Positions 24,074 to 32,961 of a DNA stretch of 64,000 nucleotides are shown piece by piece. The first letter of the stretch is position 1, and the number at the start of each line of letters is the position of its first letter. This DNA comes from Thermodesulfobacterium sp. (lineage in GTDB: Bacteria > Desulfobacterota > Thermodesulfobacteria > Thermodesulfobacteriales > Thermodesulfobacteriaceae): NCBI GenBank assembly GCA_017656385.1, contig JACDNX010000003.1:124001-188000 (forward strand), given 5' to 3'. A program made the position numbers and the translations under genes. The notes under the pieces were generated by a model. It had not been told where the DNA came from and did no database searches. It saw only the letters and a list, made by a program, of their open reading frames with translations.

Positions 24074-26436
24074 TAAAGAAAGCCAGATTAAAGATTTTTA
24101 TTTTCTTTCTGGTTTTTCTCCTGATTTACGTTCCCTGTGTTCAGGCGGTTACTCCTCAATGCATTCAGCCTCCTGATGCGATAGCTCCTGCTGAGTTTAA
24201 TCCTGACACGGGTTACTGTGAAACTTATCCGATTTCTTCAAACGGAACCTGTCCTGAAAATTACGTTTTTTCTGATACGGCAGGAGAATGTGTTTCAATG
24301 CCTTATTGTGAGGGAGATTATTCTTACAACTTTTCAACAAGACAATGTGAAAAAATAAGTTATACAAGTTTTTCTTCCGAAGAAGGTTTTTATCTTCAGG
24401 AAGGAGTTTATTATTGTGCCTTTGATAGCAATGGTAATGGAGACGTAGAACAGAATGAGATTGATGAGTGCATTCAGACAGAACAGGGCTATATCTGTCC
24501 ATACAGCATGACTGAATGCAATAAAAAGTATCAAACTCCTTCCTGTCCTGCTGGATACACATATAATCCATCAACGCAGAAATGTGAGGCAGAAGTAGTA
24601 ATAGGTGTTTGTTCTTCTAAAACTGTGCAAGTTTCAGACTATCTTTGCCCTGAAAATAATCAGGTGTATTCTGATTTAAATCAATGTAACAGCAATTGTG
24701 TACAGACTGCTTATTGTAGTTCAACTGTTGTTTGTAAATGTTCTGCGAATGTTTCCTATGATAAAAAGCATGTTGAAGCAAGTCCAAATTCTTGGACAAA
24801 TTTTGTTTATATTTATTGGGATGGAGATTGTCATGTTTTAATGTCTTTATATTTTGATTCTCAGTGTAATATTACACGATGGCGAAAACGTTATTGTGCC
24901 TATTATGGTTGGCCTTGTCGTACTACTCCTGGGGCTTATATATATGTACCTCCAGGACAATTTTGGTCGTATGAAAAAAACGGGCGTTGTGGGAGCCAGT
25001 ATTGTATAGAAAATACTTCTGTGTGTACTCAGATTTATAACTGTCCTCTTGGAGATTATCCCTGTACAGGTGATCCCCCTGTTTGTAAAAAAGGAAGTAC
25101 CTGTGTAACTCATACTTCAACGGTTACAAAGTGGCAGTGTTCTTTAAATGGAGTTCAGTATGATACGCAGGATCAATGCACAACAAATTGTCATAGTGCC
25201 TGTCCTCCTGGAGGGATTTACAATTCTTCAACAGGCAAATGTGAAATTGATCCTGCCTGTCCTGAAAATAGCACTTTAGATTCTAACGGATGTTTTATGG
25301 GATATTCCTGTCCTCTTGGGAATTATCAATGTCAATATGTTTCTTCTCAGGGTAAGTGGATGTGTTCCCCTAACAAGTGTTTTACCACTACTGATATTCA
25401 GGACGACGAACCAGATGTAATTCCAAGTGGTTATCAAGACGATGGAGAAATAACTGAAGATGGAGTTTGTCTTGGCAGTATTTTTATTTTTAATGGTTAT
25501 GAGATGAGATGCCGTCCTGCTGGATTGCAAACAGGTTTTCAAAATTGCTGTGATGAAGCTCAGGGCAAGATTTACGATAGCACGGGAAGTCTTTCAGGAA
25601 CTTTTACTACTGTCAAAAACGTAATAGCCGCAATTTCTGCGTCAAAGCAAGTAGCTCAAATTGGTTATTATGCGACAAAGATAGCAAGTGGAGAGTATGC
25701 TTTGCAGGCAACAGGAACAGGAGTGGCAGAATTAGTCAACACTGCAACTGGAGAGGTTGTAACGACTTATGCAACTGATTCTGCTGAAGCAATAGCTTTG
25801 GCACAAGTTGATACAGGAATGTCTGCTGATGTGGCGGTTCAGACTGCTGGAACGACGTACATTTCTCAATTAAAAGCAGATATAGCTCTTGCAATAGTTA
25901 ACCTTGCAGTTTCACAAGTCATAGATGATCCTCTTGTTGCCGCAACGGTTAACTTTGCGGCAACTCTTGCCGTGCCTTATTTGTTTCCAGGAGCTACCAT
26001 CAGTCCTGTTGGGCTTGCTTTTGCGGCAATTAATATTGCTTTAGCTTTCTTTGGTGGTGGTTGTGACAAACAGGATATTTTGACTTCAACTTACAAGGAA
26101 AGTGGATACTGTCATTACGTTGGTTCTAAATGCATAAAGAAACTGCCACTTGTTGGATGTGTCCAGAAAGCAAAGGTTTACTGCTGTTTTAACAGCAAGC
26201 TTGCAAGGATAATTCACGAACAGGGAAGACCACAGCTTGCAAACTTTCAGGGCAATCTCTGGGGTTCTGCCAAGCATCCAATCTGCAGGGGGTTTACTCC
26301 TGAAGAATTTCAGGCACTTGATTTTTCAAAGATGGACTTAAGTGAGTATTATGCAGACATTGAAAGAAACATGACTGAAAACTTACAGCAAAAAATTACC
26401 ACTCAAATAAATGAAACTTACGAAGGTTTACGGTAA
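24070..26436 (+). CDS. traN: TraN, mating-pair stabilisation protein
   Basis: Large secreted Cys-rich outer-membrane protein that contacts the recipient. Signal peptide (about residues 1-27); an N-terminal half with repeated 'CP.GY.YN..T..CE' modules; a Cys-poor hydrophobic central stretch (about 515-670); and the C-terminal TraN core with CDKQDI, CHYVGSKCIKK, CVQKAKVYCCFNSKLARIIHEQGR and CRGFTPEEF. Residues about 185-350 use more T-ending codons than the flanks and interrupt the module pattern, which suggests an inserted variable adhesin segment. 788 aa is within the family range. Confidence 0.88.
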   Translation: MIKKARLKIFIFFLVFLLIYVPCVQAVTPQCIQPPDAIAPAEFNPDTGYCETYPISSNGTCPENYVFSDTAGECVSMPYCEGDYSYNFSTRQCEKISYTSFSSEEGFYLQEGVYYCAFDSNGNGDVEQNEIDECIQTEQGYICPYSMTECNKKYQTPSCPAGYTYNPSTQKCEAEVVIGVCSSKTVQVSDYLCPENNQVYSDLNQCNSNCVQTAYCSSTVVCKCSANVSYDKKHVEASPNSWTNFVYIYWDGDCHVLMSLYFDSQCNITRWRKRYCAYYGWPCRTTPGAYIYVPPGQFWSYEKNGRCGSQYCIENTSVCTQIYNCPLGDYPCTGDPPVCKKGSTCVTHTSTVTKWQCSLNGVQYDTQDQCTTNCHSACPPGGIYNSSTGKCEIDPACPENSTLDSNGCFMGYSCPLGNYQCQYVSSQGKWMCSPNKCFTTTDIQDDEPDVIPSGYQDDGEITEDGVCLGSIFIFNGYEMRCRPAGLQTGFQNCCDEAQGKIYDSTGSLSGTFTTVKNVIAAISASKQVAQIGYYATKIASGEYALQATGTGVAELVNTATGEVVTTYATDSAEAIALAQVDTGMSADVAVQTAGTTYISQLKADIALAIVNLAVSQVIDDPLVAATVNFAATLAVPYLFPGATISPVGLAFAAINIALAFFGGGCDKQDILTSTYKESGYCHYVGSKCIKKLPLVGCVQKAKVYCCFNSKLARIIHEQGRPQLANFQGNLWGSAKHPICRGFTPEEFQALDFSKMDLSEYYADIERNMTENLQQKITTQINETYEGLR

Positions 26437-26449
26437 GGGTGAGAAAAAA

Positions 26450-28927
26450 ATGAAAAAGGGAATAATTTTGCTGATTATTAGCCTGATTTTCTTTTCTCTT
26501 GCCTGTGCAGAGGAAGAATTTGACGCAAAAAGCAGTGCAGAAAGTCTTTATTCTACTGCAAAGCAGAAAACGGGTTCTCCTGAAAGCTTGATGAAAAACT
26601 TCGTAAATCCCTTGTTGGGAAATGGAACTTTTTATAACATAGAGGGCAGTCAATCCTTTCAGGCAACGCTTGTATGTCCGTCAAGTCAGAGATTTCTTGA
26701 AATATTAATGCAACCGCAAGAAACGGGAGATACCAACTTTTTTGTTTACTACGATACTAACTTTGACGGTAATTTTGATGGGAGCTATGCTTTCATGGGA
26801 GTGTCTGGAATATGCAGTAATGGTTTTATAAAGTGCGATGCAGGAACGTGGCAAAACTGCAAGTATTACAAAGTAATTTTTAACGGAAATTCTTTTTCAG
26901 AAGAAGAAATTTCTTTTAATGACCTTACCTCCTGTTTTTGTATAAACAATGCTTGCGGAAACAATCTTGTATGGAAAAACAGGGATTACGTTCTTTCAAC
27001 TTTTGGAGGTGTAATAGTTTCTGCTTTACAGTCTTTTAATTCTCACTATGCAGTGACAAAAACAGAGGTTCAGGATGTAGTTATCAGATACTACGGACAG
27101 GATACGACGAGGTGCAGTTATTCTTCGTCAACCGTTGTAGGAACGACAAATCCAGAAATCTATTTTGGCAATCCATACCAGATGGTTTCAGAGGCACAAA
27201 GCCAAATGGAAACAAGTGAATTCACTCAACTTTTTACAAACTTGCAGGAAAATCTTTCTGAAAAAGTTTGCACTATAAGAAGAATGATTATACCTAACAG
27301 GTGTGGAAAAGAAACATACCAGATTTACTTGTCTGGAGGTGGAAGAAGTTACAGATTACCTGCCTGCACGACTTCTCACTTTCAAACAAGCTTTTACATA
27401 AAAGACCTGTCAAAAATAACAAGGGCAGTTTTATCAGAAGTGAGATTTGATGACTGGCTTGCAATAAGAGTCAATGGACACTTCGTATATGTAGGACCTA
27501 AGTCAGGTAATACTTTCAGAATTGAAGGTGGAAGGGTTTGTTATAGAGAAGATGAGTCAGGAACATGCACGGCTTATGGTGCTTGTGAGTTAAGCACTTA
27601 TTGGGTAAGAAGACCTAACATAGACCTCAGACCTTATCTTGTTGAAGGAACAAATACGATAGAGTCTTTTGTTGAAGTTACTGGTTATGGTGGTTCTCAA
27701 GTTTACATATATATAGACACAATTCAAGGAAATCTTGAGTGTTATGATTCTCACTGCAAATTAATTGATTTTAATCCAGTTGAAGGTTGTGATATATGGG
27801 AACAAATTTCTTATTCTTCTGCCGCACAAAATTGTCCGTCAGTTTCTGTTTCTCCGCAACTTTGTGGAGAAAATTGTGTTCAACTACAAATGCCTGTTTA
27901 CAGTGCTAAAGGAGGAGCATATTCTACTTCTATAAATCTGAATATACCTGAGTATCTCTGGATGGATTTAAGTCAAATAATGGTAAAGTGGTGCACTCAA
28001 ACAACGGGACCTTATCCCTGTATGGATGATGACGGATGGTATAGGATTTACGTGAATGGAAATCAGGTAGCAAGCGGTTCTTATGGAGATAGAGAAGATT
28101 GTGGAGTTGCTCCGAATGGAGGTTGCTGGAATACCGTTAACGTTCCACTTACTAATTTTACACGGGCAAATGATACCATTACAGTTCAAATAGGTGGTGC
28201 GGCTCATGATGTAAATGCTGGTTGCAGAGTGGTTTATCTTTACTTGCTTTTCAATAATCCTTTATCAGGTTGCTATATAGAAGACAATTACATTGAGGAT
28301 AATTGTGTTAGCTTGAGAAACGATGAAAACTGCTACCTGAAAGATAGGATAATAAACGGAGTTTATGTCGTGCAAAATGGAGAGAATACGGGACTTGTTC
28401 CTTTGACTGAATGCAGGGAGATATGCGGTTATGACTTTTGCTATGCTGACTGGACTATTGAGGAACATTATCTTTGTAAAAACACTTTACCAAGTTTTGA
28501 CTTTACAAGACCTCAAGAAGTTTTAAGCACTGTTAGGTATGACTCAAATCTTTTAACTTTTAGCGATGTAAGACAGGAAAATGGAACCTGGGTGAGTTAT
28601 CCAAATCAACAGTTAAATATTACTCTTGAAAAAGGAGAGAGCTGTCCAAAGGTTTGTAAAGTAAAAGTTTCAGAAAATCTTCCAGAAGTAGGTAGTGGGG
28701 GACCTATTTCTTATACAAACGTCTCTCCTGTAAAAGTAACTTATGACATTAGAGAATGTGTAAATGATACCTGTCCTTATGATCCTGCTAAAGGAGAAGA
28801 ACTTGTTAAAGATTGTGCCTGTTTAAGTGAATTTAACGATGCAATGGTTTCTTTGCAGGCAGTAAGACTTGCAGGACAGGATATAACTTGCAGTTCAGGA
28901 GTGAAAAAAACCTTGCCAGGGTGGTAA
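26450..28927 (+). CDS. Large Cys-rich secreted surface protein with two beta-sandwich modules
   Basis: 825-aa exported protein (signal peptide to about residue 23) that I do not recognise by name. Two similar lectin-like modules are visible: one with DWLAIRVNGHFVYVG ... IDLRPYLVEGTNTI ... YIYID (about 340-440), another with DGWYRIYVNGNQVASG ... PLTNFTRANDTITVQIGG ... VVYLYL (about 525-605). The rest is Cys-rich, with many spaced Cys pairs. Placed between traN and traU, it is likely a second adhesin or part of the outer-membrane complex. ATG 26450 is chosen because it starts the signal peptide. Confidence 0.7.
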   Translation: MKKGIILLIISLIFFSLACAEEEFDAKSSAESLYSTAKQKTGSPESLMKNFVNPLLGNGTFYNIEGSQSFQATLVCPSSQRFLEILMQPQETGDTNFFVYYDTNFDGNFDGSYAFMGVSGICSNGFIKCDAGTWQNCKYYKVIFNGNSFSEEEISFNDLTSCFCINNACGNNLVWKNRDYVLSTFGGVIVSALQSFNSHYAVTKTEVQDVVIRYYGQDTTRCSYSSSTVVGTTNPEIYFGNPYQMVSEAQSQMETSEFTQLFTNLQENLSEKVCTIRRMIIPNRCGKETYQIYLSGGGRSYRLPACTTSHFQTSFYIKDLSKITRAVLSEVRFDDWLAIRVNGHFVYVGPKSGNTFRIEGGRVCYREDESGTCTAYGACELSTYWVRRPNIDLRPYLVEGTNTIESFVEVTGYGGSQVYIYIDTIQGNLECYDSHCKLIDFNPVEGCDIWEQISYSSAAQNCPSVSVSPQLCGENCVQLQMPVYSAKGGAYSTSINLNIPEYLWMDLSQIMVKWCTQTTGPYPCMDDDGWYRIYVNGNQVASGSYGDREDCGVAPNGGCWNTVNVPLTNFTRANDTITVQIGGAAHDVNAGCRVVYLYLLFNNPLSGCYIEDNYIEDNCVSLRNDENCYLKDRIINGVYVVQNGENTGLVPLTECREICGYDFCYADWTIEEHYLCKNTLPSFDFTRPQEVLSTVRYDSNLLTFSDVRQENGTWVSYPNQQLNITLEKGESCPKVCKVKVSENLPEVGSGGPISYTNVSPVKVTYDIRECVNDTCPYDPAKGEELVKDCACLSEFNDAMVSLQAVRLAGQDITCSSGVKKTLPGW

Positions 28928-28929
28928 GT

Positions 28930-29937
28930 ATGAAGAAGGTTGTGGTTTTTGCTTTGAGCTTGCTGTTTATTTTAAATTCACTTGCCTTTTCAGGAACTAA
29001 AGAGCTTTGTGAAGGTGGTTCTTTTATTGATTTTTTCCTTGATGTCCGCTGGGAAGGTATCTTTCCTATCAAAATTGCGGGAGTGAAGATAAGAGGTTCA
29101 AAAAACAATCCTGATAATCCTCCTGACGAAAGAAGGGGTTCTGTGATTTGCTTTTGCAAGAAAAACGGTATTCCCAAAATAGGAGTGATGGTTTCCTACT
29201 GGAATCCTGTGAGGGCAATAGAAACGACAAAAATTCCCTGGTGTTTGCCAACTTTTGGTATGTATCTTGACTTTGGAGATTACTGGAAAAACGTGGGAAC
29301 TGTGAGCAGTCAATCTGATGCGGGATACACTTTCACGAATGCACACATGCTGAAGTTCAACGTGCTTGACATACTCAATCTTTTTCTTGACGTTCCCTGC
29401 GTTCCTCACGAAGGACTTGACATAGCATACTTCAGTGAGCTCGATCCGAGCTGGAATAATTCTCTTGTGGCTTACTTTTTAAATCCTGAGGCTTTGCTGT
29501 TTGCAAATCCCATTGCAAGGCTTGCCTGCGTTGCCGATAGTGCAAGTGTAACCGCTACAGATTGGGGGATAGATCAGCTTTTCTGGTGTGCTGGAGCATG
29601 GGGGAACGTTTATCCTTTTACGGGACACAGTGAGAATTCGGTTTACGTAAGAGGGAACGTGCTTAACATGGCAAGACTTCTTTACAGAGAGGCAAGGCTT
29701 GCGGTTTCCTGGGATACTGCTCTTGATGAGTGTGGAGCTGTAATAACTCCCATCTGGATAAAATCTCATCACAAGTTTCATCAGCTTAAACCTGTGAGAG
29801 GTCCTATACTGACGATAGGTAAACCTACAATTCTCTGGAGCAGTGCTAAAAATCCTCCTGGTGGAACTGATAAAGGGTCTTCTGATAACTTCAGCTGGCT
29901 GATTTTCAAGCTCGTTAACTGCTGTTTCACTTTGTAA
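28930..29937 (+). CDS. traU: TraU conjugation protein
   Basis: Periplasmic protein needed for DNA transfer rather than pilus formation in F-type systems. Signal peptide (about residues 1-22), then the TraU core: FIDFFLDVRWEGIFPIKIAGVKI, CFCKKNGIPKIGVMVSYWNPVR, WCLPTFG, and the Cys-containing later blocks (LACVADSA, LFWCAGAWGNVYPFTG). 335 aa is typical. ATG 28930 lies 2 nt after the previous stop. Confidence 0.93.
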   Translation: MKKVVVFALSLLFILNSLAFSGTKELCEGGSFIDFFLDVRWEGIFPIKIAGVKIRGSKNNPDNPPDERRGSVICFCKKNGIPKIGVMVSYWNPVRAIETTKIPWCLPTFGMYLDFGDYWKNVGTVSSQSDAGYTFTNAHMLKFNVLDILNLFLDVPCVPHEGLDIAYFSELDPSWNNSLVAYFLNPEALLFANPIARLACVADSASVTATDWGIDQLFWCAGAWGNVYPFTGHSENSVYVRGNVLNMARLLYREARLAVSWDTALDECGAVITPIWIKSHHKFHQLKPVRGPILTIGKPTILWSSAKNPPGGTDKGSSDNFSWLIFKLVNCCFTL

Positions 29938-29942
29938 ATCAA

Positions 29943-29970
29943 TTTAGCGTTACTTCAATCACATTTTTAT
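29943..29970 (+). repeat. 28-nt operon-internal repeat, copy 2
   Basis: Near-identical (26 of 28) to 19431-19458. It starts 6 nt after the traU stop and ends 6 nt before the traW start, where no Shine-Dalgarno sequence is present. Confidence 0.6.
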
Positions 29971-29976
29971 TTCAAA

Positions 29977-30615
29977 ATGAAAAAAAGCGTTTTGACTTTG
30001 ATTTTACTGGTAGCTACGTGTATGAGTGCCTTTGCAGAAAAGAGAATAACTTTAAAGCCTGAGGGAGAACTGTATCCGATTGCAGAAAAAGACGCTCTGG
30101 AAGAAATAAAAGAAAAAGTGGCAGGTCTTGATCTGGAAAAGCTAAAAATGAAAGCAAGAGAAAGTGCAGAAAGACAATTGATTTTACGTAGTGAATATCA
30201 ACGTGCCTGCGAAAACTCAACTTTTAGCTTTTATCCTGTCTATACGCTTGAGGTTGATATAAAAGATGAAAAAGGAAACGTGATTTATCCGAAGGGATAC
30301 ACTTTTAATCCTCTTGATTACATGCCCTTTCCCTTCACTTTCGTGTTCTTTGACGGTTCTTCTGAGAAAGAAGTGGAGTGGGTTAAGAAGAATTTCAAGG
30401 ATACCGACGGAGTTTTTCTTGTTACTACGGGAGGAAACGTGTTTGAAGTGGCAAAAAAGCTTGAAAGACCTGTTTATGCGATGAATGAGTTAATGAAAAA
30501 AAGGTTTTTGATCAAAAGAACTCCATCAATCGTAAGGGCTGTGAAAAACTACCTGGTGGTGCAGGAAGTGGGGATATATGACTGCGGCAATAAAAAACAG
30601 AAAAATAAAAACTAA
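29977..30615 (+). CDS. traW: TraW conjugation protein
   Basis: Periplasmic pilus-assembly protein of F-type systems. Signal peptide (about residues 1-20), then the TraW core: GELYPIAEKDALEEIKEKV, YPKGYTFNPLDYMPFPF, FFDGSSEKEVEWVK, and C-terminal KKRFLIKRTPSIVRAVKNYLVVQEV. 212 aa is normal. No clear ribosome site precedes the ATG; the 28-nt repeat does. Confidence 0.9.
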   Translation: MKKSVLTLILLVATCMSAFAEKRITLKPEGELYPIAEKDALEEIKEKVAGLDLEKLKMKARESAERQLILRSEYQRACENSTFSFYPVYTLEVDIKDEKGNVIYPKGYTFNPLDYMPFPFTFVFFDGSSEKEVEWVKKNFKDTDGVFLVTTGGNVFEVAKKLERPVYAMNELMKKRFLIKRTPSIVRAVKNYLVVQEVGIYDCGNKKQKNKN

Positions 30616-30632
30616 AAAGGAGGTGTGTTGCC

Positions 30633-30962
30633 ATGAAAAAAGGAGTGGCAAAAGCTTTTGCTAAGGGTTTGGTTCAAACTGCCGTAGCTTTTGCTGGTTG
30701 TCTTGCTTTAACTGGTTCTGGATTTGCCTTTACTGCTCCTGCAAGTGGAGACTTCTTTTACGACGTTTACGACATTTTAGTAAACAAGATGATTAAAGGA
30801 CCTGTAGGGACTGCGGCAGGAGTAGGACTTTTGATTTACGGAGGAGTTAATCTTGCACTTGGAAGATGGGCTGGAGCGTTGTTTCCTATTCTCGGTGGAG
30901 CAACACTCGTAAAGGCTGACACACTCTCTCAAAGCATTGGAATGACAATCAATCACTTTTAA
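30633..30962 (+). CDS. traA: Conjugative pilin precursor (TraA/VirB2-like)
   Basis: Pilus subunit. Long leader with a hydrophobic segment ending in AFA (about residues 15-34), then a mature part of about 75 residues with two hydrophobic helices (GTAAGVGLLIYGGVNLAL and AGALFPILGGATLV) separated by a short basic turn, the usual pilin hairpin. 109 aa. Strong AAAAGGAGG site suggests high translation. It is immediately followed by traL, as in F-type clusters. Confidence 0.8.
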   Translation: MKKGVAKAFAKGLVQTAVAFAGCLALTGSGFAFTAPASGDFFYDVYDILVNKMIKGPVGTAAGVGLLIYGGVNLALGRWAGALFPILGGATLVKADTLSQSIGMTINHF

Positions 30963-30971
30963 GAGGGGATC

Positions 30972-31247
30972 ATGCAGGGAGGAAGATACAGGATACCGAA
31001 GTATCTTCATCGTCCCTATCAGGTGCTTTTTCTTGACAGTGAAGACCTGGGGATAATTTTTTTCTTTTTTCTCTTTGCTTTTTTATTCGGTGGAATTTTC
31101 TGGATACTTTTTCTCGTAGTGCCTTTTATGGTTTTAAAAAAGAAAAGGAAAAGTCCCAGAGGATACGTAAAGCACCTGCTGTATCTTCTGGGACTTTACG
31201 ATTTTAAAAACTGTCCGTCGGTTTTTGAGAAAAAATTTAATGAATAG
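30972..31247 (+). CDS. traL: TraL conjugation protein
   Basis: Small inner-membrane protein needed for pilus assembly. It opens with the family signature YRIPKYLHRPYQVLFLDSEDLG, then has two membrane segments (about residues 27-57) and a basic tail. 91 aa is typical. Order pilin, TraL, TraE, TraK, TraB is the canonical F-type order. Confidence 0.92.
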   Translation: MQGGRYRIPKYLHRPYQVLFLDSEDLGIIFFFFLFAFLFGGIFWILFLVVPFMVLKKKRKSPRGYVKHLLYLLGLYDFKNCPSVFEKKFNE

Positions 31248-31259
31248 ACGGGGGAGAAG

Positions 31260-31871
31260 ATGAAGTTCAAAAACTATCTTGATGAAAATACAAATCTTGC
31301 AAAGCAGACAAGGTTCTTACGCTTTGTGGTTTTTCTTTTTGCCGTTGCGGTGATTATAAACGGCTACTTTGTGTATTCTTCAAGAATAAAAAGCAGGACA
31401 ATTCTTATCCCTCCTTATCTTTCTGAAGGAGAGGCATACGTAAGCGGAAAAGATGCAAGTGATAACTATCTTGAGGCAATGGCCAAGTATGCGTGCTTTT
31501 TGAGATTGAACTACACTCCTGCAAATGTCAGCAATCAGTTCAATGCCTTTTTAAAACTTCTCACTCCTCCTGCTTATAAAGAGCAAAGCGGTGTTCTTTA
31601 TAAGCAGAAGGAGGACGTAATTCAAATGAACGTGTCCTCTTCTTTTTTTCCTGTTGAGATTGAAATAGACAGAGCTAATAAAAGAATTTTCGTGACGGGA
31701 ATGCTGAATCAGTGGACTTACGATAAGCACTTTGTAACTGATGAGAGAAGAACTTACGTGATTGAATACAGGATACACTTTGGCAGGTTTTTCATTGAAA
31801 ACTTCATTGGTTGTGGAAAGAGCAAGCAGGGATGCTTTGAAAAAATTAAAACAGAGAAAAAGGAGGCTTAA
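31260..31871 (+). CDS. traE: TraE conjugation protein
   Basis: Bitopic inner-membrane core protein (VirB8-like in fold and role). One N-terminal helix (about residues 20-41) and a periplasmic domain with ILIPPYLSEGEAYVSGKDASDNYLEAMAKY and a C-terminal ERRTYVIEYRIHFGRFFI. 203 aa is normal. GGGGGAG precedes the ATG. Confidence 0.93.
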   Translation: MKFKNYLDENTNLAKQTRFLRFVVFLFAVAVIINGYFVYSSRIKSRTILIPPYLSEGEAYVSGKDASDNYLEAMAKYACFLRLNYTPANVSNQFNAFLKLLTPPAYKEQSGVLYKQKEDVIQMNVSSSFFPVEIEIDRANKRIFVTGMLNQWTYDKHFVTDERRTYVIEYRIHFGRFFIENFIGCGKSKQGCFEKIKTEKKEA

Positions 31872-31875
31872 GAAG

Positions 31876-32949
31876 ATGAAGAACTTCATTAGCAGGGCAT
31901 TGCTAACCACTTTTTGTTGTTTTTCTCTCATTTCAATGGCTTACGGGCAGGAATGTAAGTATGGCAACAGTAATATATGTGAAGTGCTTAAACAGAGCCA
32001 GATGAAGTTAAAGCAGGCAAACCTTGAAAAGATAAAGAAACTGCCAGAGCAAAATCAGAAAGTTATCCAGAATTTACGTTACTCTCCAAAAGTCAATCAG
32101 GTAAAACAGGAAGAACAGAAAGTTAAGCAGGAGACTGAAAGCACTTTTCAGGCAAATCAGGATAAAGAAAAAGAAATATCAAGAAAGCTTTTCAAGATGA
32201 TACCTGATGATGCAGTGGAGCCTGAACCTATTTCTGGAAGTGCTTTTATCGTGAGACCTGAAAGGACAACTATTGTAAGGCTTTCCGCAACTGACATAAA
32301 CAGATTTGTATGTACTGAAGATTTAGACAGGGAAATAAGGGTCGTTTATCCGCAGAGAAAGGGAGTAAAGGTGAAAACCGCTGGAAACAATATTTTCGTT
32401 GAGTTTGAAATAATCAAGAGAGGAGAAGAATACGTTTACCAGGAAACTCCCGTTGAACTTTATATCATGTGTGATGATACTGTTTATGCAGTTATTGGAA
32501 TACCTCAGAGAATACCTGCCGTGACTGTTTATCTTGAGAACAAAGCCAGAGACATTCAGGAAAGGCTTGAAGCAGTTAAGGAAATTCCTTTTGAAGAAAG
32601 GATTGTAAAAATAGTCAAGGCTTTGTATTCAGGTAAACCTCCTGTTGAAGCTGAATACGTGAAGGTTTCTAAGAAATATGATATTTATCCTGCACTCAGG
32701 ATAAAAGAGACTGCAAATTACGTCTTTTCTGCTGAAGGGCTTGTAGCAAGAGTGTTTGTGGTTTCTCTGAAAGAAGAAGCTAAAGCAGAGCAGGTTGATT
32801 TGAAAGAAAAGGACTTCTTGAAAAAGGAGATAACCGTTTCTCCTGTAAGTGTTGCGATAGACAGATTGAGACTACGCAAAGGAGAAAAAGCCATTGTTTT
32901 AATCATTGAAAAGAAAAACGTCATGACAGACAGGCTTTTTTCCTTTTAA
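31876..32949 (+). CDS. traK: TraK, type-F secretin-like protein
   Basis: Periplasmic/outer-membrane ring component (VirB9/secretin-like) that connects TraB with lipoprotein TraV. Signal peptide (about residues 1-22 from ATG 31876), a Gln/Lys-rich coil, then the TraK core VRLSATDINRFVC, VEFEIIKRGEEYVYQETPVELYIMC. 357 aa is on the long side because of the N-terminal coil. AGGAGG lies 9 nt before the ATG. Confidence 0.9.
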   Translation: MKNFISRALLTTFCCFSLISMAYGQECKYGNSNICEVLKQSQMKLKQANLEKIKKLPEQNQKVIQNLRYSPKVNQVKQEEQKVKQETESTFQANQDKEKEISRKLFKMIPDDAVEPEPISGSAFIVRPERTTIVRLSATDINRFVCTEDLDREIRVVYPQRKGVKVKTAGNNIFVEFEIIKRGEEYVYQETPVELYIMCDDTVYAVIGIPQRIPAVTVYLENKARDIQERLEAVKEIPFEERIVKIVKALYSGKPPVEAEYVKVSKKYDIYPALRIKETANYVFSAEGLVARVFVVSLKEEAKAEQVDLKEKDFLKKEITVSPVSVAIDRLRLRKGEKAIVLIIEKKNVMTDRLFSF

Positions 32950-32961
32950 GGAGGGAATGGA

